Positions 7,166 to 16,364 of a stretch of 64,000 nucleotides of DNA are shown one piece after another. The stretch lies in NCBI GenBank assembly GCA_002050275.1, contig MWTB01000033.1, forward strand, positions 2,108 to 66,107. Reading direction: 5' to 3'. Source of the DNA: Anaerolineae bacterium UTCFX1 (GTDB lineage: Bacteria > Chloroflexota > Anaerolineae > Anaerolineales > Villigracilaceae). The position numbers and the translations under genes are program-made. Within the stretch, counting starts at the first letter, position 1, and each line of letters starts with the position of its first letter. Below the pieces are notes generated by a model, which ran no database searches, had not been told where the DNA came from, and saw nothing but the letters and a program-made list of their open reading frames with translations.

Positions 7166-9640
7166 ATGGATATAGACCTCAATCTCTATCGTCATGAAGT
7201 GCGCGTTTCGACGAATCCGTTGGTGAGACTTTCGGCGATTGATATTTCGCCCGAACATCCGCGACGGACGTTTGTTTTTATTCATGGCTTCGGCGGGCGC
7301 GCCGCGCAGTGGCATAACCAATTGCAGAAGTTTGCCGTCGAGAATCGTGTCGTTGCGCTCGATATGCGCGGGCATGGGCTTTCGGACAAACCCGCCCGCG
7401 GGTACGACATGCCTCAATTGATCGCGGATATAGAGACCGCCTTAACATTGTTGAATGTGCAAGGTAAATTTGTTCTGGTTGGGCATTCCTTCGGCGGGGC
7501 GATTGTCACCGAATATGCGTTGAAGAATCCGAACCGCGTTGAAAGTCTGATCTTGATCGCTTCGGCGGGGCAGTATCAGTTACGCCCGCTATTCCGTATG
7601 GCGTTAAATTTGCCAGTTTCTGTTTTACGCTGGATCGGCCCGCTGACCAGATCATGGCTTCACGGCGCGCCATTCGCGCTCAAGTGGCTGTACCGCGACG
7701 CCATGTCTCGTTGGAACGGTTGGGAGCGTTTTCCTCAACTGAACGTTCCTACGCTGGTCATTCGCGGTCATCGCGACCGGGTGTTTGAGCGTCCCTTGTT
7801 CGAGAAGGTCACCGCCTCTATTCCGGGCGCGGAAGACGCCGATATTCGCGTGTCGGGACACATGGTCATGTTGGAACGACGCGACGCGGTAGGGCGGGCG
7901 ATTGAGCGTTTTCTCGAAGGCGAGAGCCAGCGGTCGTGGCGCGCCTCAGATGTTGGGCTGCAGAAGAAAGGCAAAGGCGGGCGCGACGCGTTGCGCAAGG
8001 CGCGTCCGTGGTTGGAGAGTTACGCGCAGGGCGTACCGTACACTGTGAGCGTGCCGAATATCCCGTTGCATCACTTGCTGCGTTCCGCGGCGCGGAGATT
8101 TCCTAATCGCCCGGCAATCTTCTTCGAAGGCAGCCGCTTGTCGTATCGTCGTTTGAATCACGAGGCGAATCGTTTTGCGAATGCGCTGATCGCGCTTGGC
8201 GTGAGCAAGGGCGCGCGCGTAGTGTTGTTGTTGCCGAACGTTCCACAGATGGCGATCGGCTTCTACGGCGCGATGAAAGCCGGCGCGACGGCGGTCTTTG
8301 TCCCGCCGGTGCTTGAGCCCGAAGAAGTAGTGCGGCAAATCAAAGATTCGGAAGCTAGCGTACTGGTGACGTTATCCATGTGGGCGGGACTCGCCAAAAA
8401 GATCCAAGCAGAGAGCGGCGTGCCGCATGTCGCGCTGACCGACCCGGCGGAGTATGTATCGCCGTTGAAATATCTGATCTCTGCATGGCGTAATCGCGGT
8501 TACGGTTTGCCGAACTCTCTGCGCTGGCGAGATTGGCTGAGCGGCGTCAGCAATAAATCGCCGACGGTGGATGTGCGCCCCGACGATCTGGCGGTGATTC
8601 AATATACCGGCGGCACGACGGCGCAATCTAGAGGCGTGATGCTTTCACATCGCAACCTTGTGGCAAATGCCCTGCAGACGCGCCATTGGATGCCCGAAGC
8701 GCGCGAGGGACGCGAACGTTTTCTATGCGTAGTTCCGATCTTCCATAGTTACGGGCTGACGACGGCGATGAACGTACCGGTATCGGTTGGCGCGGCGATG
8801 ATCATGAAGGCGCAATTCCAAACGCTGGATACGCTCAAGGCGATTAAGAAATACAAGCCAACGATTTTCCCGGGCGTGCCGAATATGTATCGCGCTATCA
8901 ACACATTCCGACGTGTGCGTAAATTCGGCGTTCAGTCTATTAATTACTGCATCAGCGGCTCCGAACCGCTGCATGTGGAAGTGCAAGAGACGTTTGAAAA
9001 AATCACGAAAAGCCGCCTTGTGGAGGGTTACGGGCTTACGGAAGCCTCGCCGGTCACGCACGCCAACCCGCTGAGCGAGAAGCGTAAAGCCGGCTCGATC
9101 GGTATCCCGCTTCCTTCTACTGAAGCGAAGATCGTAGATCTATCGAATAAGGAAAAGGAAGTGAAGCCGGGACATATTGGCGAATTAGCGATTCGCGGTC
9201 CTCAGGTGATGTTGGGCTACTGGAAAGATTCTAAAGCGACGAAGGAAGCTTTTGTGGGCGGCTGGTTACTCACCGGCGACATCGCGCAGGTAGATGAGGA
9301 CGGCTATACCCGTATCATCGCTCGTAAAGCGGATATGTGGTATCCCAGCGCATTGAAGAAACAACCCGCCTTTCCACGCGATGTGGAAGAGGTTATCTAC
9401 GAGATTCCGCAGATCAAAGAGGTCGCCGTGACCGCTGTGGCGGGCAGCCCGTTTGCGTTTATTATTGCAAGCGGCGAGCGTCCGACGCCCGATGCGGTGA
9501 TCTCGTATTGCAAGCGCCGATTGCCGTTGTATTTGGTTCCGCGTTTTGTGATCTTTATGGACGAGCTTCCCAAGTCATATGTTGGTAAAATATTGCGCCG
9601 CGAATTGGCGCGCAGATATGAAAAACGAATTAGAAATTGA
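7166..9640 (+). CDS. Fusion of alpha/beta hydrolase and acyl-CoA ligase (AMP-binding)
   Basis: An 824-residue protein with two enzymatic halves. Residues about 1-260 are an alpha/beta hydrolase: FIHGFGGRAAQW oxyanion region, nucleophile elbow VGHSFGGA, and a late acidic/His pair (GHRDR, SGHMVM). From about 290 to the end is an ANL-superfamily AMP-binding enzyme: ATP loop YTGGTTAQSRGVMLSHRNL, GYGLTEASPV, LTGDIAQVDEDGY, and the catalytic lysine motif PKSYVGKILRREL. This half would activate a fatty or similar carboxylic acid as an acyl-adenylate and pass it to CoA. The hinge before RDVEEVIYE carries an unusual insert (WYPSALKKQPAF). The start at 7166 is chosen because the promoter overlaps the upstream ATG at 7151. 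The next hydrolase overlaps its 3' end by 23 bases. Confidence 0.85.
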   Translation: MDIDLNLYRHEVRVSTNPLVRLSAIDISPEHPRRTFVFIHGFGGRAAQWHNQLQKFAVENRVVALDMRGHGLSDKPARGYDMPQLIADIETALTLLNVQGKFVLVGHSFGGAIVTEYALKNPNRVESLILIASAGQYQLRPLFRMALNLPVSVLRWIGPLTRSWLHGAPFALKWLYRDAMSRWNGWERFPQLNVPTLVIRGHRDRVFERPLFEKVTASIPGAEDADIRVSGHMVMLERRDAVGRAIERFLEGESQRSWRASDVGLQKKGKGGRDALRKARPWLESYAQGVPYTVSVPNIPLHHLLRSAARRFPNRPAIFFEGSRLSYRRLNHEANRFANALIALGVSKGARVVLLLPNVPQMAIGFYGAMKAGATAVFVPPVLEPEEVVRQIKDSEASVLVTLSMWAGLAKKIQAESGVPHVALTDPAEYVSPLKYLISAWRNRGYGLPNSLRWRDWLSGVSNKSPTVDVRPDDLAVIQYTGGTTAQSRGVMLSHRNLVANALQTRHWMPEAREGRERFLCVVPIFHSYGLTTAMNVPVSVGAAMIMKAQFQTLDTLKAIKKYKPTIFPGVPNMYRAINTFRRVRKFGVQSINYCISGSEPLHVEVQETFEKITKSRLVEGYGLTEASPVTHANPLSEKRKAGSIGIPLPSTEAKIVDLSNKEKEVKPGHIGELAIRGPQVMLGYWKDSKATKEAFVGGWLLTGDIAQVDEDGYTRIIARKADMWYPSALKKQPAFPRDVEEVIYEIPQIKEVAVTAVAGSPFAFIIASGERPTPDAVISYCKRRLPLYLVPRFVIFMDELPKSYVGKILRRELARRYEKRIRN

Positions 9641-10466
9641 ACTTCCTACAACAGCAAACGATATTCGGAAAGGGAGCGGAGCGCCGGTCATTTTGATTCA
9701 TGGTCTTGCCGCCTCGCTTCATGATTGGGACGATCTAATACCCGAGCTGACGAAGAACGGTTATGCCGCCTACGCGCTCGATCTGCTCGGTCATGGCGAT
9801 AGCCCTAAACCGAAGACGCGCGCTTATCGAATCCAATGGCTGAGCGAACATTTCTTTGCCTGGATGGAATCGCTCCACTTAACCGAACCGGCGATTCTCG
9901 TCGGACATTCGCTCGGCGGTTATATCGCATTGGAATTTGCGCGCCGCTTTCCCGAACGAACCCGCGGATTAATTCTGGTTAATCCGTTTTATACGCGCTC
10001 CCAACTTCCCTATTTGCTCCGCGCCACCTACGCCAGCTCCAATCTGCGCGACTTTATCATTGGGCATACGCCCGAATGGATGTTTCGCATGATTGTGGAT
10101 GCGACCAGCGTCGCAATGGGCAATAGCAACGGATCTCGCCATGCCCTGCCCGAACACGTCCGTTTGCAAACTGCGATAGACTACACGCGCACCGCGCCCG
10201 GCATCTACTACATCCCTAACGACATCGCTGACGCGACCGACGCTTTCCCTCAAATCGTCGCGCCGACTCTTGTGGTGTGGGGCGATCGCGATCAAACTCT
10301 GGCGCCTGCGTCTTTCCCGCCGTTGGTGGATGCGCTTCCTCACGCCGCCGGCAGGACGATCAAGGCTGGGCATGTGCCGCATCAATCGAACGCCGAAGAA
10401 TTTAATCGAGTTGTGTTGGAATTTCTGAAACGGATTGAGGACCCTTCGCTACTTCATAGAGGCTAA
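9618..10466 (+). CDS. Alpha/beta hydrolase
   Basis: A 282-residue soluble alpha/beta hydrolase. It shows LIHGLAASLHDWDD, the nucleophile elbow VGHSLGGYIA, the acidic residue in VWGDRDQTLAP and the catalytic His in KAGHVPHQSNAEEF. Members include esterases, epoxide and haloalkane hydrolases; the substrate is not evident. The ATG at 9618 lies inside the end of the ligase fusion, which itself carries a hydrolase domain, so the two products are probably made together and may act on related acyl compounds. The last 18 bases overlap the convergent SH3-domain gene. Confidence 0.85.
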   Translation: MKNELEIELPTTANDIRKGSGAPVILIHGLAASLHDWDDLIPELTKNGYAAYALDLLGHGDSPKPKTRAYRIQWLSEHFFAWMESLHLTEPAILVGHSLGGYIALEFARRFPERTRGLILVNPFYTRSQLPYLLRATYASSNLRDFIIGHTPEWMFRMIVDATSVAMGNSNGSRHALPEHVRLQTAIDYTRTAPGIYYIPNDIADATDAFPQIVAPTLVVWGDRDQTLAPASFPPLVDALPHAAGRTIKAGHVPHQSNAEEFNRVVLEFLKRIEDPSLLHRG

Positions 10467-11069
10467 GAAGTAGAACGAACCTTGCGACGACGCTTCCGCC
10501 GACCAGCCGACCTGCCCGTCGGCGAGTTCGATTTGCCACCATACATATGAGCCACCGGCTTCGTGCGGCATGCATTCGGGCCCGCCGACGATCTTCACTT
10601 GCGCGCCGGCGAGATTTGTCTTAATCCAATTATTGGCTATGCCCGGTGAAGAACGGAAGTTCAAATTGCGTTGAACGACGGCTTGTTCGCCGACTGCTAA
10701 TTGTGAGTATGAGAGCGCCTTGCAGATTTCCGCCTCAGCCGGAGTTGCCGCCGTTGCGAGTGGGGCTTCCGCTGTTGCCGTTGCCGAAGAAGCGGCATTA
10801 GGCGCAGCGGGCGGCGGCGTTTCAGACGCGCTTATCGCGCCGACTGCAGGGATAACCGTCGGCGTTGTCGTGGGGAGCGCCGTTGGCGAAAGGGTTGTTG
10901 ACGTGGGTGAAACGCTCGACTCTGTGGGGCGGAGCGCCGTTGGCGCGATGGCTTGAGGCGGCATTTGAGCGCGTCTGCTCCAAGTTAGGAAGACGAGGAG
11001 GAGCGTTAGGATGAGAGCTACGATAAATTTGAATAGATCGTAAAATAGGGCGCGCGTAGGAAGGTTCAT
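10449..11069 (-). CDS. Membrane-anchored SH3b-domain protein
   Basis: A 206-residue protein. One transmembrane helix near residues 12-30 (FKFIVALILTLLLVFLTW) is followed by about 85 residues of Pro/Thr/Ala linker and a C-terminal bacterial SH3 domain starting near QLAVGEQAVVQRNLNFRSSPG, with NNWIKTNLAGAQVKIVGGP and WWQIELADGQVGW. SH3b domains outside the membrane often bind cell-wall or surface polymers. The start at 11069 lies 8 bases after the stop codon of the upstream HhH gene; an earlier in-frame ATG at 11105 lies inside that gene. It shares its promoter with that gene. Confidence 0.75.
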   Translation of the reverse strand: MNLPTRALFYDLFKFIVALILTLLLVFLTWSRRAQMPPQAIAPTALRPTESSVSPTSTTLSPTALPTTTPTVIPAVGAISASETPPPAAPNAASSATATAEAPLATAATPAEAEICKALSYSQLAVGEQAVVQRNLNFRSSPGIANNWIKTNLAGAQVKIVGGPECMPHEAGGSYVWWQIELADGQVGWSAEASSQGSFYFLASMK

Positions 11070-11076
11070 TGCGACG

Positions 11077-11502
11077 CTACCCAACGTTTGACTTTTGTCG
11101 CGCAAACTCTTGCGCCTGAGCGATCATCTTATCTTCGCCGGGAAAGAATCGCCGGATGAGATCGCCGAGGATTTCGGTTAATTCATCGGGCGCAAGTTGC
11201 GCCAATTCTTCAAAAGAGTAAATGCCCGCTTGGTTAAGTCGTTTTTCGATCACGGGTCCGATGCCGCGAATCGCTTGCAGGTTGTCTTTGCCGCCCTTTC
11301 GAACGGGTTTTGTTTTTGACGATCGGAGCGTTGATTTCGTTTTTGATTCAACGCGACTTTTAAGTCCTTGATTCTCTTGCGAAAGGTCGTTGTTTTGTTT
11401 GGTAAGCGCGGCAATGCGGCGGCGCCAGTAGAGCCAGTCAATGACCCATTCGATCAACCAGCCTATGAGCGCTCCGAGAATAAAAAACGCAGCGATTTTC
11501 AT
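11077..11502 (-). CDS. Membrane-anchored helix-hairpin-helix protein
   Basis: A 141-residue protein with an N-terminal transmembrane helix (AAFFILGALIGWLIEWVIDW), a basic coiled segment (residues about 30-70), and a C-terminal helix-hairpin-helix pair: LQAIRGIGPVIEKRLNQAG and FEELAQLAPDELTEILG. This pair resembles the 'flap endonuclease-like 5' DNA nuclease' HhH domain found at the end of many small bacterial proteins. HhH domains bind DNA without sequence specificity, but the role of a membrane-tethered version is unknown. It is the first gene of a two-gene unit with the SH3b protein. Confidence 0.7.
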   Translation of the reverse strand: MKIAAFFILGALIGWLIEWVIDWLYWRRRIAALTKQNNDLSQENQGLKSRVESKTKSTLRSSKTKPVRKGGKDNLQAIRGIGPVIEKRLNQAGIYSFEELAQLAPDELTEILGDLIRRFFPGEDKMIAQAQEFARQKSNVG

Positions 11503-11607
11503 GTTGAAATATCCCTTCTTATGATTGCGTTGGCGAACGCGGCTATTGTATCATCGGCGCGCCGAAGGTAAACGCGATATTTTAAGATAGAAGCCGCGCG
11601 CGTTCTC

Positions 11608-11636
11608 TTGAATTGATTTCGAGTATGTGCTAGAAT
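11608..11636 (+). promoter_or_regulatory. nrdR promoter
   Basis: TTGAAT (11608-11613), 17-base spacer, TAGAAT (11631-11636). Transcription from about 11643 gives a leader of about 85 bases containing short G/C-rich inverted stretches before the ATG at 11728. Confidence 0.6.
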
Positions 11637-11727
11637 GCGGCTTACGAATAGCCAGATGTACGGGGATGCAGCGCTGAAACGCCCACAGATGGCGGCGACA
11701 AATGTTCTAATTGGAGCGACTCTTTTT

Positions 11728-12177
11728 ATGCGGTGTCCTTACTGTCAGCACAACGATTCGAAAGTGCTCGATACATCTCACGATAATCATGGAGGCATTC
11801 GCCGCCGCCGAGAGTGTTTTAAGTGCGGACAGCGTTTTAGCACCTATGAACGTCCGATTCTCGCGACGCCGCTTTTGGTGAAGCAAGATGGCTCGCGCGA
11901 AGAATTCGACCGCGAGAAATTGGCGCGCGGCATCCGTATTTCGTGCGCGAAACGCCCGGTCTCGGCGGCGGATATCGAACGCACGATCGGGCAAGTGGAG
12001 GCGCAGCTGCAGAAACTGAGCAAATCTGAAGTCTCTTCGCGCATTGTCGGCGATCTGGCGATGAAGGGCCTGAAGGAATTGGATCAGATTGCATATGTCC
12101 GTTACGCGATCGTGTATCTTGGATTGGATGATCTTCAGTCTATTCGCAACGAAATTAATCAATTGCTCGAAGGTTAA
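11728..12177 (+). CDS. nrdR: Transcriptional repressor NrdR
   Basis: A 149-residue NrdR, the ATP/dATP-sensing repressor of ribonucleotide reductase genes. The zinc ribbon is complete: CPYCQHNDSKVLDT and ECFKCGQRFSTYE. It is followed by the ATP-cone domain (VKQDGSREEFDREKLARGI). The ATG at 11728 gives the usual family opening MRCPYC; an in-frame ATG at 11635 overlaps the -10 box and is rejected. GGAG lies 10 bases upstream. It stands directly before nrdJ, its expected target. Confidence 0.97.
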   Translation: MRCPYCQHNDSKVLDTSHDNHGGIRRRRECFKCGQRFSTYERPILATPLLVKQDGSREEFDREKLARGIRISCAKRPVSAADIERTIGQVEAQLQKLSKSEVSSRIVGDLAMKGLKELDQIAYVRYAIVYLGLDDLQSIRNEINQLLEG

Positions 12178-12181
12178 TATA

Positions 12182-12233
12182 CCGATAGCCGGACGCCATA
12201 AAATGTGTGGCGTTGCCGGACGTCGGTTTTTTT
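12182..12233 (+). terminator. Terminator-like hairpin between nrdR and nrdJ
   Basis: ACGCCA (12193-12198) pairs with TGGCGT (12208-12213), extended by CCGG/CCGG and CCGA/TCGG with small bulges, and is followed by seven T. Only 31 bases then separate it from the nrdJ start, and I see no good promoter in that space. Confidence 0.65.
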
Positions 12234-12264
12234 GCCGAAATTTATAAATAGAGGAGAGTATGTC

Positions 12265-14826
12265 ATGGCAGTCAAAGCCGCCGCGAGAACCGAGCGAATA
12301 AAAAACGGGTTGCTTCCTACGCCGCCTATGCCGAAAGGATTACCCGAGGCGAATCTGACCGATAACGCACGGCAGGTGTTGATGAAGCGTTACGTCCGCC
12401 GCGGAGACGACGGCAAGCCGGCTGAAACGGTCGAAGAGATGTTTTGGCGCGTAGCGTATCATGTCGCCAAAGTGGAAGCGGCGTGGAACGCCGACGTTCA
12501 AGAGCGGACGACTGAATACTACCATTTGTTATCCAGTAAGAAATTTTTTCCGAACTCCCCAACATTTACGGGCGCAGGAACTCCGTTGGGTCAACTTGCG
12601 GCGTGTTTTGTATTGCCTATCGCCGACGATATGGGGCGCGACGGCGCGGGTATCTTCCAGACTTTGCGCGATGCGGCGCTGATCCAGCAAACGGGCGGCG
12701 GGAACGGATTCTCGTTCTCGCGCTTACGTCCGCAAGGAGCGATGGTGCAGACTTCGGCGGGTCAGGCGACGGGTCCCGTTGGATTCTTGCGCGTATACGA
12801 TCACGCCTTTGGCGAGATCGCGCAGGGCGGAACAAGGCGCGGCGCCAATATGGCTGTGTTGCGCGTGGATCATCCCGATGTGGAAGATTTCATTACCTGT
12901 AAGATCAACGAGAATCATATTACTAATTTCAATATTTCTGTCGGCATCACGGATGCGTTTATGCGCGCGGTGAAGAACGACGAAGAATGGGAATTGCGCT
13001 TCCCCGACTTGAAAGAGATGAAGCAAAAGGGATTTAGCGGCACGCTCGAGCAAGCCGAAGCCGCGGGGATCACGATCCACGCGTACAAGAAAGTGAAAGC
13101 GCGTGAGTTGTTCGATAAGATCGTCAAACAGGCGCATCACAACGGCGAGCCCGGCGTGTTGTTCCTCGACGCGGCGAATCGGAGCAATCCCGTTCCGCAT
13201 TTGTATCCGCTGGAGGCGACAAATCCCTGCGGAGAACAATGGTTAGGTCCTTACGAGAACTGCTGTCTCGGTTCGGTAAATCTCAATGAGCATTGCGGAC
13301 CCGATGAAACTGTTGATTGGGAGTTGTTGCGCGAGAGTGTTGTCACAGCCACGCGCTTCCTCGATGATGTTGTGGAGGCGAACGCGTATGTTCCTGCAGT
13401 GCCGCAACTCACCGAAGCCGCGCACAAGGCGCGACGAATCGGGCTGGGCATCATGGGTCTCGCGGATTTGATGTATCACGTGGGAGTCCGCTATGGATCG
13501 AAAGAGGGGCAGGAGTTCGGCGCGCAGGTGATGGAGTTCGTCCGTTATCACGCGATGGTCACGAGTGTCGAGTTGGCGAAAGAGCGCGGCGCGTTCCCTG
13601 CCATCGAAGGAAGCATCTACGACAAGAAAGATATGAAGTGGGCGCCGCCGAAAGCGTTGGTCAAGAATCAGAATAACTGGAGCAGACCGAACGTCGAGTG
13701 GGAAGCGGTGGCGGATGGAATCCGCAAACATGGAATCCGCAATGCCGCGCAGACCACGGTCGCGCCGACGGGGACGATCGCCACAGTCGCAGGTTGCGAG
13801 GGCTATGGGTGCGAACCTGTCTTCGCGCTGGCGTATATTCGTCACGTCAACGATAACGGCAAAGATCTGAAACTCGCGTATGCCAGCCCGCGCTTCGATG
13901 AGGCGTTGAAAAAATTGGGACTGGGCGAAGAGAAGCGGCAGGAGATCGTCGAACAGGTGATGCGCGAGGGCACGTGTCAGCACATCAAAGAAATTCCGCA
14001 GTCGGTGCGCGATACGTTCGTTGTGTCGGCGGACATCGCTGCCGATGAACATGTGCGCATGCAAGGCGCGTTGCAAGCGTTCGTGGATAACTCGCTGTCG
14101 AAGACTGTGAATTTCCCCGAGGGCGCAACCGAACAAGATGTGGCGACCGCGTACATGCTGGCGTGGGAACTTGGATGCAAAGGCATCACCGTGTATGTGA
14201 CTGGTTCGCGCGATAAAGTGGTGTTGGAGACGAATGCGACGGCGGATAAAAAGGCGCCTCAACCTCAGCCAGCGGCGGATTCTATCAACCAAACGGCTCC
14301 TATGATATGGCACGATTTGAAGAAGCCGCGTCCGAAGGCGTTGGCGGGCAAAACGTATAACGTTGAAACGCCGGTCGGTAAGGCGTTCATCACCATCAAT
14401 GAGAACGGCGGCGGTCAACCGTTTGAAGCGTTTGTCAATACCGCTAAAGCAGGCTCTGAAATTGCGGCGGTTTCTGAAGCGATTGGACGCTTGATCTCGT
14501 ATATCTTGCGCATGGCTTCTCCGGTCGCGCCGGTTGACCGCATGCGCGAAGTCATCGCGCAGTTGGCTGGCATTGGCGGCGGGCGTTCGTTGGGATTTGG
14601 TCCCAACCGTGTGCGCTCATTGCCTGACGGCATTGGGCAAGTGTTGGACGGTTATTTGAATGAGAAGAACGGAGCCGTTGCGGGAACGAATGGGAACGGC
14701 AAACACGACGAGTCGTCAGCCCGGAAGGTGAAGATCGGCGACCTGTGTCCCGAATGCGGCGAAGCGGCCGTGGTGAATGAGGAGGGATGTAGGAAGTGTT
14801 ATGCGTGCGGGTTTTCGGAATGCTAG
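12265..14826 (+). CDS. nrdJ: Adenosylcobalamin-dependent ribonucleotide reductase (class II)
   Basis: Reduces ribonucleotides to deoxyribonucleotides using vitamin B12 instead of a metal-radical subunit, so it works with or without oxygen. The 853-residue product has NSPTFTGAG, a redox cysteine in [25 protein letters not shown], the active-site NPCGEQ (thiyl-radical Cys and general-base Glu), [18 protein letters not shown] and, near residues 680-780, a TSCPD-type domain. It ends with a zinc ribbon, [22 protein letters not shown], where class II enzymes carry the cysteines that re-reduce the active site. The ATG at 12265 is preceded by GAGGAG. The hairpin upstream may limit read-through from nrdR. 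Confidence 0.96.
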   Translation: MAVKAAARTERIKNGLLPTPPMPKGLPEANLTDNARQVLMKRYVRRGDDGKPAETVEEMFWRVAYHVAKVEAAWNADVQERTTEYYHLLSSKKFFPNSPTFTGAGTPLGQLAACFVLPIADDMGRDGAGIFQTLRDAALIQQTGGGNGFSFSRLRPQGAMVQTSAGQATGPVGFLRVYDHAFGEIAQGGTRRGANMAVLRVDHPDVEDFITCKINENHITNFNISVGITDAFMRAVKNDEEWELRFPDLKEMKQKGFSGTLEQAEAAGITIHAYKKVKARELFDKIVKQAHHNGEPGVLFLDAANRSNPVPHLYPLEATNPCGEQWLGPYENCCLGSVNLNEHCGPDETVDWELLRESVVTATRFLDDVVEANAYVPAVPQLTEAAHKARRIGLGIMGLADLMYHVGVRYGSKEGQEFGAQVMEFVRYHAMVTSVELAKERGAFPAIEGSIYDKKDMKWAPPKALVKNQNNWSRPNVEWEAVADGIRKHGIRNAAQTTVAPTGTIATVAGCEGYGCEPVFALAYIRHVNDNGKDLKLAYASPRFDEALKKLGLGEEKRQEIVEQVMREGTCQHIKEIPQSVRDTFVVSADIAADEHVRMQGALQAFVDNSLSKTVNFPEGATEQDVATAYMLAWELGCKGITVYVTGSRDKVVLETNATADKKAPQPQPAADSINQTAPMIWHDLKKPRPKALAGKTYNVETPVGKAFITINENGGGQPFEAFVNTAKAGSEIAAVSEAIGRLISYILRMASPVAPVDRMREVIAQLAGIGGGRSLGFGPNRVRSLPDGIGQVLDGYLNEKNGAVAGTNGNGKHDESSARKVKIGDLCPECGEAAVVNEEGCRKCYACGFSEC

Positions 14827-14840
14827 AGGTTTGAAAGTTG

Positions 14841-14870
14841 AAGCGGACGAGGAGACTCGTCCGCTTTTTG
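14841..14870. terminator. Terminator after nrdJ
   Basis: AAGCGGACGAG (14841-14851) and CTCGTCCGCTT (14856-14866) around a GAGA loop, followed by a T run. It separates two convergent genes. Confidence 0.85.
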
Positions 14871-14894
14871 TTGTGATTGCCGATTACACAAATC

Positions 14895-15971
14895 TCATTT
14901 CATCGTGCAATCGCGCAATCCTTTCCAAACGCTTTCAGGCTGGCTGAACGCTATGGAAATCGGCGTATTGAATCCGACTAAAGTGTTGAGAAGTTCCCCG
15001 CTTTGGTCGAGCAAAAGGATGCCGCCCTCATAGCCGACCCAGACGATGTCGTCATAAGGGTTGACTCCTACAAGGTGCGCGTGAGACGGGGTTTCCATAC
15101 TAAAGAGAATTTCGCCCGCCGGGCTGATCTTCACAACGGAGCCAGCGCCGGGCTGATCGTAGTTCGCTACCCACGCGCTATGATCTTGCGGGTAGACGGC
15201 GACTGCAATTGGATTGCTCAAGCCGCCCACCTTTGCTTGTACCGTTCCATCCCATGACCGCCTGTAAACGTCGCCTCTCATGGTGGTGTGCCAAACGTCG
15301 CCGTTTAGCGGGTCAACCGCAATTTGATGAAGCCCATTGGAGAAGAAATCCACATCGGATGTTTCAAATAGGATAATCCATTCGGGGGTCAGATGAATCA
15401 GTTTTTTAAATGCGCCGATCCAAATCGTGCCGTTGCGCGGGTCAAGCGCGAGCGACCAAATCCCCATCGGAACAATTCCTCTTTTTGAAGACAGGAATTT
15501 GCCGTTTGGGGCAAGCTGCGCGAGCAGGGGATCGTATTGACTCTGCCCCGGAGGCGCTATCAGCTTTTGCGTCCATAGCCGGCTGTCGCGCGGATCAACC
15601 GCCAGCGTTCGCGTACGATACCCTTGGATTCGATCCTCCACCCGACCGTCCTGATCCACCTTGACCAGTTGATCGTAATGGAGGTCGCCGATATCGCCCA
15701 ACTCAGGCGCCCAAACTGCGTTTTGATTCGGATCGTAGGCGATCTGTCCGCTTTGCCCAAATTGGACCTGCCATAGCCGCTTGCCATTGGGGCACATTTT
15801 AACGAGATGGGTTTTGTTCAGTTGATCTCCCAAGTCCATGACCCAAATATAAGATGTGGGAGCGATGAAAAAATAAAGCCAAGCCGCAAATAGAAGGATG
15901 AGGCAAAATAGAAGCGCGCCTAACCGCGCCGCGATCCTAAGATTAACGGTGATGTAATTTCGCCAATCCAT
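14895..15971 (-). CDS. Membrane-anchored beta-propeller protein
   Basis: A 358-residue protein with one N-terminal transmembrane helix (residues about 15-37) and an extracytoplasmic domain of repeated strands of the NHL/WD-like kind. Repeat units include YDPNQNAVWAPELGDIG, DPRDSRLWTQKL, DPRNGTIWIGAFKKL, DPLNGDVWHTTMRGDVY, YPQDHSAWVANYD and NPYDDIVWVGYEGG, each with a DP.(N/D)...W pattern about 45 residues apart. This points to a six- or seven-bladed propeller facing outside. No catalytic motif is seen; a binding or scaffold role is likely. Confidence 0.75.
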   Translation of the reverse strand: MDWRNYITVNLRIAARLGALLFCLILLFAAWLYFFIAPTSYIWVMDLGDQLNKTHLVKMCPNGKRLWQVQFGQSGQIAYDPNQNAVWAPELGDIGDLHYDQLVKVDQDGRVEDRIQGYRTRTLAVDPRDSRLWTQKLIAPPGQSQYDPLLAQLAPNGKFLSSKRGIVPMGIWSLALDPRNGTIWIGAFKKLIHLTPEWIILFETSDVDFFSNGLHQIAVDPLNGDVWHTTMRGDVYRRSWDGTVQAKVGGLSNPIAVAVYPQDHSAWVANYDQPGAGSVVKISPAGEILFSMETPSHAHLVGVNPYDDIVWVGYEGGILLLDQSGELLNTLVGFNTPISIAFSQPESVWKGLRDCTMK

Positions 15972-16067
15972 GCCTGCTCTTTACCTTTGCTAATTGTACC
16001 TTTTCGTGGGTGAAACCGTCTCTAGTTTTCCGCGAAAACATCTATCCAAGCCCATTGCCTTTGCTTA

Positions 16068-16102
16068 TGCTATAATGTGCCTACAATTGTAGGCACATTA
16101 TA
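16068..16102 (+). promoter_or_regulatory. vapBC promoter with a 32-bp palindromic operator
   Basis: An extended -10 box (TGC-TATAAT, 16068-16076) runs into a perfect 32-bp palindrome at 16071-16102; each half reads TATAATGTGCCTACAA outward to the centre at 16086/16087. The palindrome covers the -10 box, the transcription start and most of the leader, so a protein bound there would block transcription. Antitoxins of this kind usually repress their own operon. Confidence 0.8.
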
Positions 16103-16112
16103 GGAGATAAAA

Positions 16113-16364
16113 ATGGTCACCGTTGGAATTCGAGAATTGAAACAACAAGCCAGCGAACTTGTCCGCGCGGTGCGTGAGACGGGGAAGGAAGTGCAGATCA
16201 CGTATCATGGGGAGGTGGTCGCCTTGTTGATTCCCGTCAAGAGTAAACGGAAAAAGGATGATGCGAAGACTTGGGCGAAACTTGATCATCTCGCCGCTGA
16301 GATCGGCGCGCGCTGGCCCAAAGGCGTCTCTGCCGCGCGTGCTGTATCCGAGTCGCGGCGATAA
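16113..16364 (+). CDS. vapB: Antitoxin of a VapBC-type module (Phd/YefM family)
   Basis: An 83-residue protein with the Phd/YefM fold signature: TVGIRELKQQASELVRAVRE, then ETGKEVQITYHGEVVALLIPV. The N-terminal half binds DNA and dimerises; the charged C-terminal tail (residues about 45-83) would wrap the toxin. AGGAG lies 7 bases before the ATG. Its stop codon TAATG overlaps the toxin start by one base, which couples translation and keeps the proteins in balance. The palindrome over the promoter is its likely operator. Confidence 0.85.
   Translation: MVTVGIRELKQQASELVRAVRETGKEVQITYHGEVVALLIPVKSKRKKDDAKTWAKLDHLAAEIGARWPKGVSAARAVSESRR

Noticed and set aside
11643-11727. A cobalamin riboswitch before nrdR/nrdJ
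   Set aside because: The leader is too short and lacks the conserved B12-box. The short G/C-rich inverted stretches are not enough for a call.
11635-11727. N-terminal extension of NrdR from the ATG at 11635
   Set aside because: That ATG overlaps the -10 box of the promoter and the extension is not part of the NrdR family, which starts MRCPYC.
13243-14418. A 391-codon open frame antisense to nrdJ
   Set aside because: It is rich in Arg and His with no recognisable domain, and mirrors the codon bias of nrdJ. It is a shadow of the sense gene.
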